Shown one piece after another: positions 53,300 through 62,751 of a stretch of 64,000 bases of DNA (position 1 is its first letter; each line of letters begins with the position of its first letter). The position numbers were made by a program, and so were the translations under genes. The notes beneath the pieces are model-generated. The model was not told the DNA's origin, ran no database searches, and saw only the letters and a list, made by a program, of their open reading frames with translations. The DNA lies in NCBI GenBank assembly GCA_046349435.1, contig JAXMCI010000041.1, positions 5,967 to 69,966 of the forward strand, given 5' to 3'. The stretch comes from JAXMCI01 sp046349435. GTDB taxonomy: Bacteria > Pseudomonadota > Alphaproteobacteria > Dongiales > Dongiaceae.

Positions 53300-54553
53300 T
53301 CAGCGGGCGATCAGCCCGACCTGCTTGAAGGCGCCGTTCTCGACGACGAACCAGCCGATCACGCCCTCGATGTCGCCCTTGGCGTCGAACTCCACCGGCC
53401 CGGAGGCGCCGTTGTAGTCGATCTTGCTGCCGCCATCGACCAGCGCCTTGGCGCGGGACCATTCGCCGGGCTCGACGAGGCGGCCCGGGCCGCAGCAGAC
53501 GCGGCGCAGCGCGGCGGCTACCTTGGCGCGGTCGGCTGACCCCGCCTTCTCGATCGCGAGTGCCGTCAGCATTACCGAATCGTACGCCTGGGCGACGAAG
53601 AACTTGCCGGCGGTGGACCCGTAGGCCTCGCCGAAGACCCGCTCGAACTTGCCGGCGGCGGCATTGCCGGCGGTCTCGGCCGGGGCGGTGAAGAAGGAGT
53701 CGCGCAGCTTGTCGCCGCCGACCTCCTCGATCAGCCGCGGATCGAGCAGCTTGTCGGTGCCGATCACCGTCTCGAAGGCGCCGCCGTCGAGCGCCTGCTT
53801 GATGATCGGGATGCCGGTGTCCGGAAAGGCGATCACCACCAGCGCCTTGGCATCGTCGCCGGCGAGCTTCTTCGCCACGGCCGCATAGTCGTCGCCCGGG
53901 TGGTGCGGCACGTCGGCGGTGATGGTGCCGCCGAGCTTCGTATAGGCGTCCCGGAACAGCCTGACGATGCGGCCATAGACGTTCTCGGCATAGGTCAGCG
54001 CGATCCGGTCGTAGCCCTGGTTGAAGGTGAGCTTCGCCAGCACCATCGCCTGGTACTCGTCGCTCGGCACCAGGCGGAAGAGGAGGTCGTGGTCGTCGAG
54101 CCGCGTCAGCACCGGCGAGGTGGCGCTCGGCGAGATCTGCAGGACGCCGGCCGGGACCGCGACCTTCTCGGCGGCAGCCAGCGTCGAGCTGGTGGTGATG
54201 TCGCCGACCAGCGCGACGACGCCGTCCTTCTCGATGAGGGTGCGGGCCGCCGCGATGCCGCCGTCGGCCGTGCCCTTGCTGTCGACCACCACGGCCTGCA
54301 GCTTGCGGCCGTCCAGGATGCCGCCGCCGGCATTGACCTCGTCGACGGCGAGCCGGATCGCATCGAGGATCGGCGGCGCGAAGGCGGCCACCGGGCCGGT
54401 CTGGCCGATCAGGATGCCGATCTTGACGTCGTCGGCCGCCCCGGCGCGATCCGGCGGGATCAGGGTGGCGGCCAGCAGCGCGGCTGCGGCCAGGCACCCC
54501 GCGGCACGGGGCCGCGAACGGGGCGCGATCGCGTCGGAATGGGCAATCTGCAC
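53300..54553 (-). CDS. LivJ-type ABC substrate-binding protein
   Basis: A 417-residue periplasmic binding protein of the branched-chain amino-acid (Peripla_BP_6) family. After a signal region (AAALLAATLIPPDRAGAAD) it has IGILIGQTGPVAAFAPPILDAIRLAVDEVNAGGGILDG and VALVGDITTSSTLAAAEKVAVPAGV, the ligand-binding Ser/Thr area. No permease or ATPase gene of the Liv system is near, so it is an orphan or is served by a system elsewhere. It is convergent with the RND pump (stops one base apart) and divergent from the gene at 54772. Ligand unknown. Confidence 0.9.
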   Translation of the reverse strand: MQIAHSDAIAPRSRPRAAGCLAAAALLAATLIPPDRAGAADDVKIGILIGQTGPVAAFAPPILDAIRLAVDEVNAGGGILDGRKLQAVVVDSKGTADGGIAAARTLIEKDGVVALVGDITTSSTLAAAEKVAVPAGVLQISPSATSPVLTRLDDHDLLFRLVPSDEYQAMVLAKLTFNQGYDRIALTYAENVYGRIVRLFRDAYTKLGGTITADVPHHPGDDYAAVAKKLAGDDAKALVVIAFPDTGIPIIKQALDGGAFETVIGTDKLLDPRLIEEVGGDKLRDSFFTAPAETAGNAAAGKFERVFGEAYGSTAGKFFVAQAYDSVMLTALAIEKAGSADRAKVAAALRRVCCGPGRLVEPGEWSRAKALVDGGSKIDYNGASGPVEFDAKGDIEGVIGWFVVENGAFKQVGLIAR

Positions 54554-54692
54554 GTGACACCTCCTCAGCCCGAGGTCCGGAGGCGCCGCGGCCGGCTGAG
54601 CCGGCGCCCGATCCCCGTCCCCTGCGGGCCGGTGTAGCCTAGCCTGACCGTCCAGCCAAGCATTGCTGCCGCGCTCCGGCCCGGCGGCCGCT

Positions 54693-54709
54693 TGGCGTCG
54701 AATGACAAG
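54693..54709 (+). promoter_or_regulatory. 17-bp regulon box, copy before the 142-residue gene
   Basis: TGGCGTCGAATGACAAG, 62 bases before the start at 54772, in the gap divergent from the LivJ-type gene. AAGAAT begins 21 bases after it. The gene it controls is unknown, so membership in the regulon is its best functional clue. Confidence 0.6.
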
Positions 54710-54771
54710 AGTGCGACGGTCCGGGTGAGAAGAATGCGCCGGGGCCGGCGCCCCGTCACCGGAGGATCGTC

Positions 54772-55200
54772 ATGACCAACCTGCTCAATCCCAAGGAACT
54801 CGAGAAGCTCGCCCACGAGGAGGAGCTCGCCAAGGCGAACAAGGCGCTCGAGGCGATGAAGCGCAAGGAGGACGAGCAGCGCGAGCTGCACGAGACCTTC
54901 ATGAACCGGGAGATCCACCCGCAGGTCAAGGAGCGCGTCAACGCCGCCGTGTCCCGCGCCGCGCGCGCCGGCGAGAAGGAGCTGCTGGTGATCAGCTTCC
55001 CGGCGAGCTACTGCAACGACGCCGGCCGGCGGATCAACAACGCCGAGCCCGACTGGCCGGACTCGCTCGAGGGTTTCGCCAGGATTGCCTACGACTACTA
55101 CGATCGCGAGCTGAAGCCGCTCGGCTTCAAGGTGCAGGCCCGGGTGCTCGACTATCCCGGCGGCATGCTGGGCAAGATCGGCCTGTTCCTGATGTGGTAG
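54772..55200 (+). CDS. hypothetical protein with N-terminal coiled coil
   Basis: 142 residues, no signal peptide or TM segment. Residues about 8-45 are a charged coiled coil (EKLAHEEELAKANKALEAMKRKEDEQRELHETFM). Residues about 60-142 form a compact domain (KELLVISFPASYCNDAGRRINN, GFKVQARVLDYPGGMLGKIGLFLMW) that I do not recognise. The start follows GGAGGATC. A 17-bp box lies 62 bases upstream, so it is probably induced with the arc, PPK2 and glgX genes. Confidence 0.75.
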   Translation: MTNLLNPKELEKLAHEEELAKANKALEAMKRKEDEQRELHETFMNREIHPQVKERVNAAVSRAARAGEKELLVISFPASYCNDAGRRINNAEPDWPDSLEGFARIAYDYYDRELKPLGFKVQARVLDYPGGMLGKIGLFLMW

Positions 55201-55225
55201 GCCGCTGGTTGGCGCTGCGGCCGGG

Positions 55226-55462
55226 CTAGAGCAGGCGCAGCGCCGACCAGGCGATCAGCCCGAGGCTGAGCAGCAGGGTGGCGATCAGGAAGACGCCGGC
55301 GAGCGCCAGGACGCGCCGGATCGCGCGCGCCCGGTTGTCGACCGGAACCGCGCTGGGGGCGCGCGGGACGTTGACGGCCACCAGCGCCGCACCCGAGAGC
55401 AGGATGGTGATCAGCGAGCAGCCGAGCACGCCGGCGACCAGCGGCGTCATCGCGTTTTCCAT
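55226..55462 (-). CDS. small two-TM membrane protein
   Basis: 78 residues with two hydrophobic segments (VLGCSLITILLSGAALVAV and VLALAGVFLIATLLLSLGLIAW) joined by a short basic loop containing NRARAIRR. ATG 55462 or the in-frame ATG at 55450 could be the start. No family is recognised. It is convergent with the 142-residue gene. A 17-bp box lies about 143 bases upstream on the same strand, which implies a long leader or a leader peptide. Confidence 0.6.
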   Translation of the reverse strand: MENAMTPLVAGVLGCSLITILLSGAALVAVNVPRAPSAVPVDNRARAIRRVLALAGVFLIATLLLSLGLIAWSALRLL

Positions 55463-55605
55463 ACGTTCACGACAAGAAAGCCCACCCCCGCGCCTCCCGA
55501 ACGCATTGCCGAGCCGGGCATCCCGGCCGGCCGGCGGCGCCGGCCGCCGCCCACCGGGCTGACGGCCAGCTTACGGCGCAGCATCGCGCGATCGGCCGGC
55601 GGCTG

Positions 55606-55622
55606 CTTGTCAGATCGTGCCA
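55606..55622 (-). promoter_or_regulatory. 17-bp regulon box, copy before the two-TM gene
   Basis: On the minus strand TGGCACGATCTGACAAG, a full consensus match, between glgX and the small membrane gene. The distance to the start (143 bases) is the longest in the set. GATGCT begins 21 bases after the box. Confidence 0.6.
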
Positions 55623-55637
55623 GCGGCGGTCGTGGCG

Positions 55638-57725
<2,088 letters not shown>

Positions 57726-57785
57726 CCCGTCCTCCCCCGGCCGCACCGGCCGATGTCGACTGTCCGGCCGCGGCGCCTGGGTCCG

Positions 57786-57802
57786 CTTGTCACTTCATGC
57801 CA
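57786..57802 (-). promoter_or_regulatory. 17-bp regulon box, glgX copy
   Basis: On the minus strand TGGCATGAAGTGACAAG, 60 bases before the glgX start. It overlaps the last codons of the upstream ABC permease gene (Gly-Met-Lys-stop). It differs from consensus at one fixed position. Confidence 0.55.
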
Positions 57803-58926
57803 GAGTCCGGCCGTCCCCAGGGATGCCGGCGGGCCAGCAGGAGCCATGTTCCCGCGAGGCTGAGGGCGGCGATCGCCAGGATCGGCTGGAGCAGCGGCCA
57901 GACCTGGTCCCAGCCGCTGCTGCGCAGATAGAGGCCGCGCATGATGGCGATGAACCAGCGCAGCGGATTGATGGCGGTCAGCATCTTGATCGCGTCGGGC
58001 ATGCTGGCGATCGGCGTGGCGAAGCCGGACAGCATGATCGCCGGCACCATGCAGAGGACCATGACGACGATGGCCTTGGCCTGGCTGCGCGTCGCCGCGG
58101 AGATCAGCAGGCCGATGCCGATGGCGGCCAGCAGCATGACGATGAGCGAGAGGGCAAGCAGCGGCAGGCTGCCGCGGAACGGGACCCCGAACCACCAGGC
58201 GGTCAGCGCCGCCATCAGCATGCCCTGGCCGAAGCCGACGGCCAGCGCCGGGATGGTCTTGCCGAGCAGCAGCAGCAGCGGCGACACGGCGCTGGCGCCC
58301 AGCCGCTCCAGCGTTCCGAGCTCGCGCTCGGCGACGATCGCCAGCGTCGCGCTGGTCAGCGTGACGATCAGCAGGATCTTGGCGACCAGCCCGGGGATGA
58401 CGTACCAGTGGCTCAGCAGGTTGGGGTTGTACCAGGCCCGCATCACCGTCGCGGCGAGCGGTCGCGGCAGGCCGTTGAGAGCGATGTGGTCGCGGTTGAA
58501 GCCGGCGACGATCGACTGCGCGTAGTTCTGCACCAGCAGGGCGGTGTTGAGGGGCCGGCCGTCGATGATGATCTGCAGGTCGGAGGCGGTGCCTTGGCCG
58601 AGCTCGGCCGAGAAGCGCTGGCCGATGCGCAGCGCCAGCACAGCCTCGCCCTCGTCGACCAGCCGTCTCAGCTCCGCCTCCGTGGTCGGCAGGGCAGCCA
58701 GCCGGAAGAGCGGCGAGGCTGCGAAGCGCGCCGCCAGTTCCCGGCCGCGGCTGCCGAGATCCTCGTTGAGGATGGCGATCGGCGCGGCGGTGACGTCGAA
58801 GGTCGCTGCGTAGCCGAACAGCATCAGCTGCAGCACCGGCGGCACGATCAGCGCGAGCAGGCCCCGGCGCCCGCGCAGCAGCAGCAGGAACTCCTTGGTC
58901 AGCAGGGCCCAGAGCTGGATCGCCAT
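57790..58926 (-). CDS. ABC-2 type exporter permease, YbhR/YhhJ-like (second)
   Basis: A 378-residue inner-membrane protein with one N-terminal TM segment (GLLALIVPPVLQLMLFGYAA), a large extracytoplasmic domain and a C-terminal block of five TM segments (LVAKILLIVTLTSATLAIVAERELGTLERLGAS, then AIVVMVLCMVPAIMLSGFATPIASMP). This layout is typical of ABC-2 permeases in HlyD-ATPase-permease-permease operons. It lies 9 bases after the first permease and is last in the operon. Confidence 0.9.
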   Translation of the reverse strand: MAIQLWALLTKEFLLLLRGRRGLLALIVPPVLQLMLFGYAATFDVTAAPIAILNEDLGSRGRELAARFAASPLFRLAALPTTEAELRRLVDEGEAVLALRIGQRFSAELGQGTASDLQIIIDGRPLNTALLVQNYAQSIVAGFNRDHIALNGLPRPLAATVMRAWYNPNLLSHWYVIPGLVAKILLIVTLTSATLAIVAERELGTLERLGASAVSPLLLLLGKTIPALAVGFGQGMLMAALTAWWFGVPFRGSLPLLALSLIVMLLAAIGIGLLISAATRSQAKAIVVMVLCMVPAIMLSGFATPIASMPDAIKMLTAINPLRWFIAIMRGLYLRSSGWDQVWPLLQPILAIAALSLAGTWLLLARRHPWGRPDSGMK

Positions 58927-58935
58927 CGCCGCGGC

Positions 58936-60057
58936 TCAGCCGAGTCGCCGCCGGTTGATACGCGCGACGAGCAGCAGCAGGCCGGCCGCGATCAGCGCCA
59001 TGGCGCCGAGATTGGGCAGGATGATCGCCCAGACGTTGCCGGCCAGGAACAGCGTGTGGAGAATCGAGACGAAGTATCGGGCCGCCACCAGGTGGCTGAT
59101 CCACTGGATCGGCGCCGGCGCGTTGTTCAGGTCGAACAGCAGGCCGGACAGCATCACGGTCGGGAGATAGCCGGTGGTCAGCACCAGGCGCGCCGCGGAG
59201 GCGCGGTTGCGGGTGGCGCTGGATACCAGGAACCCCAGGGCCAGCGCGCACAGCATGAACACCGTGGCGCAGGCCAGCAGCACCAGCACGGAGCCGCGGA
59301 AGGGCACCTCGACGATCAGCACGGTGAGGAGCAGCGCGATCGCCGTTCCGGCGACGCCGAGCCCGGTGTAGCAGATGGTCTTGGCGAGCATCAGCTCGAT
59401 CGGCCGGGCCCGGGTGGCGAGCAGCGCCTCCATGGTGCCGCGCTCCCACTCGCGCCCGACGACGAGGGCGGCGAGCAGGGCCCCGGTCACGGTCATGATC
59501 AGCGCCACCATGCCGGGGGCGGTGAAGTAGTGGCTGTCGATCCCTGGGTTGAACCAGATGCGGGTCTGCGGCTGCGCCACCGGCACCCCGGGCGACTGTC
59601 GGGTCAGCACCCGCTGCGCCAGCCAGCGAGCGACCGCGCCGTCGACGTAGCTCGCGACCGTCCGGCCGGTGCGGCCGTCGGACCCGTCGACCAGGATCTG
59701 CACCGGCGCCTCGCCCTCGCCCAGCGCAGCGCGGGCAAAGTCGCCGGCCAGGACCACCACGCCGCTCACCCGGCCGTCGGCCAGCGCCCGCTCGGCGCGG
59801 TCGCGACCCTGGAAGAAGACCGGCCGGAAATAGCGGGCATTGTAGAAGGCGCCCGCCAGGTCGCGGGCCTCGGGGCTCGACTGCTCGATGACGATCGCGA
59901 CCGACACCCGCTCGGTGTCGAGGCTGACGCCATAGACGAACAGCACCAGCAGGAAGGCCGGCCCGCCCATGGCGACCAGCACGGCGAAGGGGGCGCGCAC
60001 CACCTCGCGCCATTCGTTGAGGGTGAGGGCGGCGACGCGGCGCAGCCCCGCCCTCAT
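58936..60057 (-). CDS. ABC-2 type exporter permease, YbhS/YhhJ-like (first)
   Basis: 373 residues from ATG 60057, which overlaps the stop of the fused ATPase gene (ATGA). One N-terminal TM segment (FAVLVAMGGPAFLLVLFVYGVS), a periplasmic domain of about 150 residues and five C-terminal TM segments including REWERGTMEALLATRARPIELMLAKTI, the ATPase-contact region. With the next permease it forms the membrane part of an exporter fed by the HlyD-like protein. Exported compound unknown. Confidence 0.9.
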   Translation of the reverse strand: MRAGLRRVAALTLNEWREVVRAPFAVLVAMGGPAFLLVLFVYGVSLDTERVSVAIVIEQSSPEARDLAGAFYNARYFRPVFFQGRDRAERALADGRVSGVVVLAGDFARAALGEGEAPVQILVDGSDGRTGRTVASYVDGAVARWLAQRVLTRQSPGVPVAQPQTRIWFNPGIDSHYFTAPGMVALIMTVTGALLAALVVGREWERGTMEALLATRARPIELMLAKTICYTGLGVAGTAIALLLTVLIVEVPFRGSVLVLLACATVFMLCALALGFLVSSATRNRASAARLVLTTGYLPTVMLSGLLFDLNNAPAPIQWISHLVAARYFVSILHTLFLAGNVWAIILPNLGAMALIAAGLLLLVARINRRRLG

Positions 60058-61721
60058 GCGGCCCGCCCCGCTGCGTCGGTCCCGTCGCCGGCTGCGAGCA
60101 GCGGCTCGATCGCGGGGATGGCGTCGGGGGGGCCGGCGGCGACGACCCGCCCGCGCTGCAGCACCAGCAGCCGGTCGCACGCCGCCGCCTCGGCCGGATC
60201 GACGGTCGCGACGACGATCGCCGCTCCCGCAGCCGCGAGTGCCCCGAGGTTGCGCCATATGGCACGCCGGGTGACCGGATCGGCGCTCCGGGTCGGCTCG
60301 TCGAGCAGCAGGATCCCGGGCTCATGCAGCAAGGCGACGGCGAGGGACAGCAGCTGGCGCTGACCCGGCGACAACCCCGCCGCGCTGCGGTCGGCGACCG
60401 GCTCGAGGCCGAGCTCGGCGAGCAGGGTGCCGATCCGGCCGACCCGTCGGCGCCACCCGAGCCGGCAGGCGCCGGCGAAGATGCGCAGATTCTGCCGCAC
60501 GCTGAGTGCATCATAGAGCGCCGCCGTGCCCGGCATGTAGCCGACGCGGCGGCTGAGCGGTGCGGAGGCCGGCCGTGGCGTCAGGCCGGCTACCGTGACG
60601 CGGCCTTCGCTCGGCCGCTCCAGCCCGCAGAGCAGGCGCAGGATCGTCGTCTTGCCGGATCCGGGCGCGCCGACCAGGCCGAGAATCTCGCCGTGCCGAA
60701 GCGCGAGGTCGCAGGGCTGCAGTCGTGGCCGGCGGGCCAGGCCCTGCGCGGCGACGGCGTCGTCGCCGCCGTGCTCGATCGGCGCCGGGCGCAGTCCCGG
60801 CACCACCGCGCGCCCGGCGCCGCTCACAGCCGCGAAGCAATCCTCCAGGGTTGCTGCGGCCGGCATCGCCGGGCCGAGCTCGGCGAGGCGCGCGAGCTCC
60901 GCCGCGCCGGGCGGCGCGGTCGTCAGGAGGCGCACGCCGGCGGCCTCGATCGAGACCTCCTGGACCAGCGGCAGTGCCCGCAGCCGGGACGCGACGGCGC
61001 GACGCTCCGCTCCGGCGGCGGCGACCCGCCAGGCGCGACCCGCGAGCCGTCCGCTCAGCTCGTCCGGCGAGCCGTGGGCGAGCAGCCGCCCGCCGTCGAG
61101 CAGCAGCACCTGCCGGCAGCGCTCGGCATCGCTGAAGCTCTCGGTGGTGAAGATCAGGGTGCAGCCGGCCGGGGCCATCTGCGCCGCGAGCGCGAGCAGG
61201 GCATGGCGTCCCGCCGGGTCGAGGTCGTGGCCGGGCTTGTCGAGCAGCAGCAGCCGGGGGCCGGCAACCAGGGCGCAGGCCAGCCCGAGCCTGTCGCGCT
61301 CCCGTGCCGGGAGCGCGCCGATGCGCGCATCGGCGCGCCCGGCGAGGCCGATGCGGTCGAGCAGCACGGCGCTCCGCTCGGCGGCGGCGCGGCCGTCCAG
61401 ATTGCGCAGCGCGGCGTGGAGCCGCAGTTCCTCGCGCACCCGCAGCGCGTCGTGCAGCCCGGCATGCTGCGGCAGGTAGCCGATCGCCGCCTGGACCGCG
61501 TCGGGCGTTCGGACCGCGTCATGGCCGAGCACGGTGATGCGTCCGGAATCCGGCCGCGACAGCCCGGCGATCAGGCGCAGGAGGGTGGTGGTACCGGCGC
61601 CGCTCGGCCCCACCAGGGCCACCGGGCCGCCCCCGGCGATGGTCGCCGAGAGGCTGTCGATCGGCACCCCGCCGGCGGCCCGCTTGACGACCTCCGCAAG
61701 GACGACGACGGGGTCGCTCAC
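60054..61721 (-). CDS. fused double ABC ATPase with degenerate first half
   Basis: 555 residues from GTG 61721, overlapping the HlyD stop. It contains two ABC domains, as in YbhF/RbbA-like exporters. The second (about residues 310-540) looks competent: Walker A GAPGSGKTT, signature LSPGQRQLLSLA, Walker B ILLLDEPTRSADP. The first (about residues 5-215) does not: Walker A reads GPSGAGTTT with Thr for the essential Lys, the signature reads LPARERDRL and Walker B reads LLLLDKPGHD with Lys for the catalytic Glu. The first half is therefore probably a non-hydrolysing partner. It works with the HlyD protein and two permeases of the same operon. Confidence 0.9.
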   Translation of the reverse strand: MSDPVVVLAEVVKRAAGGVPIDSLSATIAGGGPVALVGPSGAGTTTLLRLIAGLSRPDSGRITVLGHDAVRTPDAVQAAIGYLPQHAGLHDALRVREELRLHAALRNLDGRAAAERSAVLLDRIGLAGRADARIGALPARERDRLGLACALVAGPRLLLLDKPGHDLDPAGRHALLALAAQMAPAGCTLIFTTESFSDAERCRQVLLLDGGRLLAHGSPDELSGRLAGRAWRVAAAGAERRAVASRLRALPLVQEVSIEAAGVRLLTTAPPGAAELARLAELGPAMPAAATLEDCFAAVSGAGRAVVPGLRPAPIEHGGDDAVAAQGLARRPRLQPCDLALRHGEILGLVGAPGSGKTTILRLLCGLERPSEGRVTVAGLTPRPASAPLSRRVGYMPGTAALYDALSVRQNLRIFAGACRLGWRRRVGRIGTLLAELGLEPVADRSAAGLSPGQRQLLSLAVALLHEPGILLLDEPTRSADPVTRRAIWRNLGALAAAGAAIVVATVDPAEAAACDRLLVLQRGRVVAAGPPDAIPAIEPLLAAGDGTDAAGRAA

Positions 61722-62716
61722 GGCGCGGCGGCCGGCTTCTGCAGGATGACAGTCGCCGGCATCCCCTGGCGCAGCGCCCGGTCCGGATTGTCGACGATGA
61801 TGCGCACGCGATAGACCAGCGCGGTGCGCAATCCTGGCGTCTCCACCGACTTGGGCGTGAACTCGGCGGTGGGCGAGACGTAGCCGACATGGCCGACATA
61901 GGTTGCGCCGGGCGTGGCATCGGTGGTGACGGCGACGGCGGTGCCGGGCACCATCAACCCGAGATTGGGCTCGTCGACATAGGTGCGGACCCAGACCGGA
62001 TCGATCACCGACACGGTGAGGACCGGGGAGTTGGGAGTGACGACGGCCCCCGGCTCGCGAACGCGGGTCAGCACGATGCCGGCGTTGGGCGCGCGCAGCG
62101 TCGAGCGCCGCAGGCGGTAGCGCGCGAGATCGAGGTCGGCGCGGCGCGCCTCGACCTCGGCGCGCGCCTGCGCGATCTGCTCCTTGCGCGTACCTTCGAG
62201 CAGCAGCGCGAGCTCGGCCCGGGCCACGTCGAGGGCCGCACCGGCGGTGCGCTGCGCCATGCGCGCGCTGTCGAGCGCCTGCTGCGAGGCGTTGTTGTGG
62301 CGCACCAGCTCGACCGCGCGGCTGAGATTGGCGACGCTGTTCTCCAGTCCCGCCTCGGCGGCCGCGACGCTGGCCCTCGCCCGGTCGATCTCCTGCGCCC
62401 GCGGTCCGGCCACCAGCTCGGCGAGCCGCTGCTCGGCCCCTTGCAGCGACGCCTCGGCGTTGGCCGCGGCGAAGCGGAAGGCGTCCTGGTCGAGGGTGGC
62501 GAGGACCTGGTCGGCGGCGACGACATCGCCCTCGTCGACCAGCACCTGCGCGATCGGCCCCTCGACCCCGAACGACAGGTCGACCTGCCGGATCTCGACG
62601 TTGCCGTAGAGGTCGAGCGTAGCGCTGCGCGCCGGTGCGGTCCGGTGCTGCCAGTACCACCAGCCGCCGCCGGCCGCCACGGCAGCCAGCATGAGCAGGG
62701 CCAGGATGCGTCTCAT
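61718..62716 (-). CDS. HlyD-family membrane fusion protein
   Basis: 332 residues with one N-terminal TM anchor (RILALLMLAAVAAGGGWWYW), the lipoyl block VLVDEGDVVAADQVLATLD (about residue 60) and a long coiled-coil hairpin (about residues 75-190, with ARASVAAAEAGLENSVANLS). A beta-barrel part follows with TVSVIDPVWVRTYVDEPNLGL. It matches YbhG/YhiI-type adaptors. It is 35 bases after the DUF2252 gene and is first of the exporter genes; its stop overlaps the ATPase start (GTGA). Confidence 0.92.
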   Translation of the reverse strand: MRRILALLMLAAVAAGGGWWYWQHRTAPARSATLDLYGNVEIRQVDLSFGVEGPIAQVLVDEGDVVAADQVLATLDQDAFRFAAANAEASLQGAEQRLAELVAGPRAQEIDRARASVAAAEAGLENSVANLSRAVELVRHNNASQQALDSARMAQRTAGAALDVARAELALLLEGTRKEQIAQARAEVEARRADLDLARYRLRRSTLRAPNAGIVLTRVREPGAVVTPNSPVLTVSVIDPVWVRTYVDEPNLGLMVPGTAVAVTTDATPGATYVGHVGYVSPTAEFTPKSVETPGLRTALVYRVRIIVDNPDRALRQGMPATVILQKPAAAP

Positions 62717-62751
62717 GCCGAACCGGCCTGCGACCTCGCGCGGGTCGCCGC

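Noticed and set aside
55447..55584. 45-codon frame upstream of the two-TM gene as an independent gene
   Set aside because: Arg/Gly-rich translation with no clear ribosome-binding site. It is kept only as a possible leader peptide.
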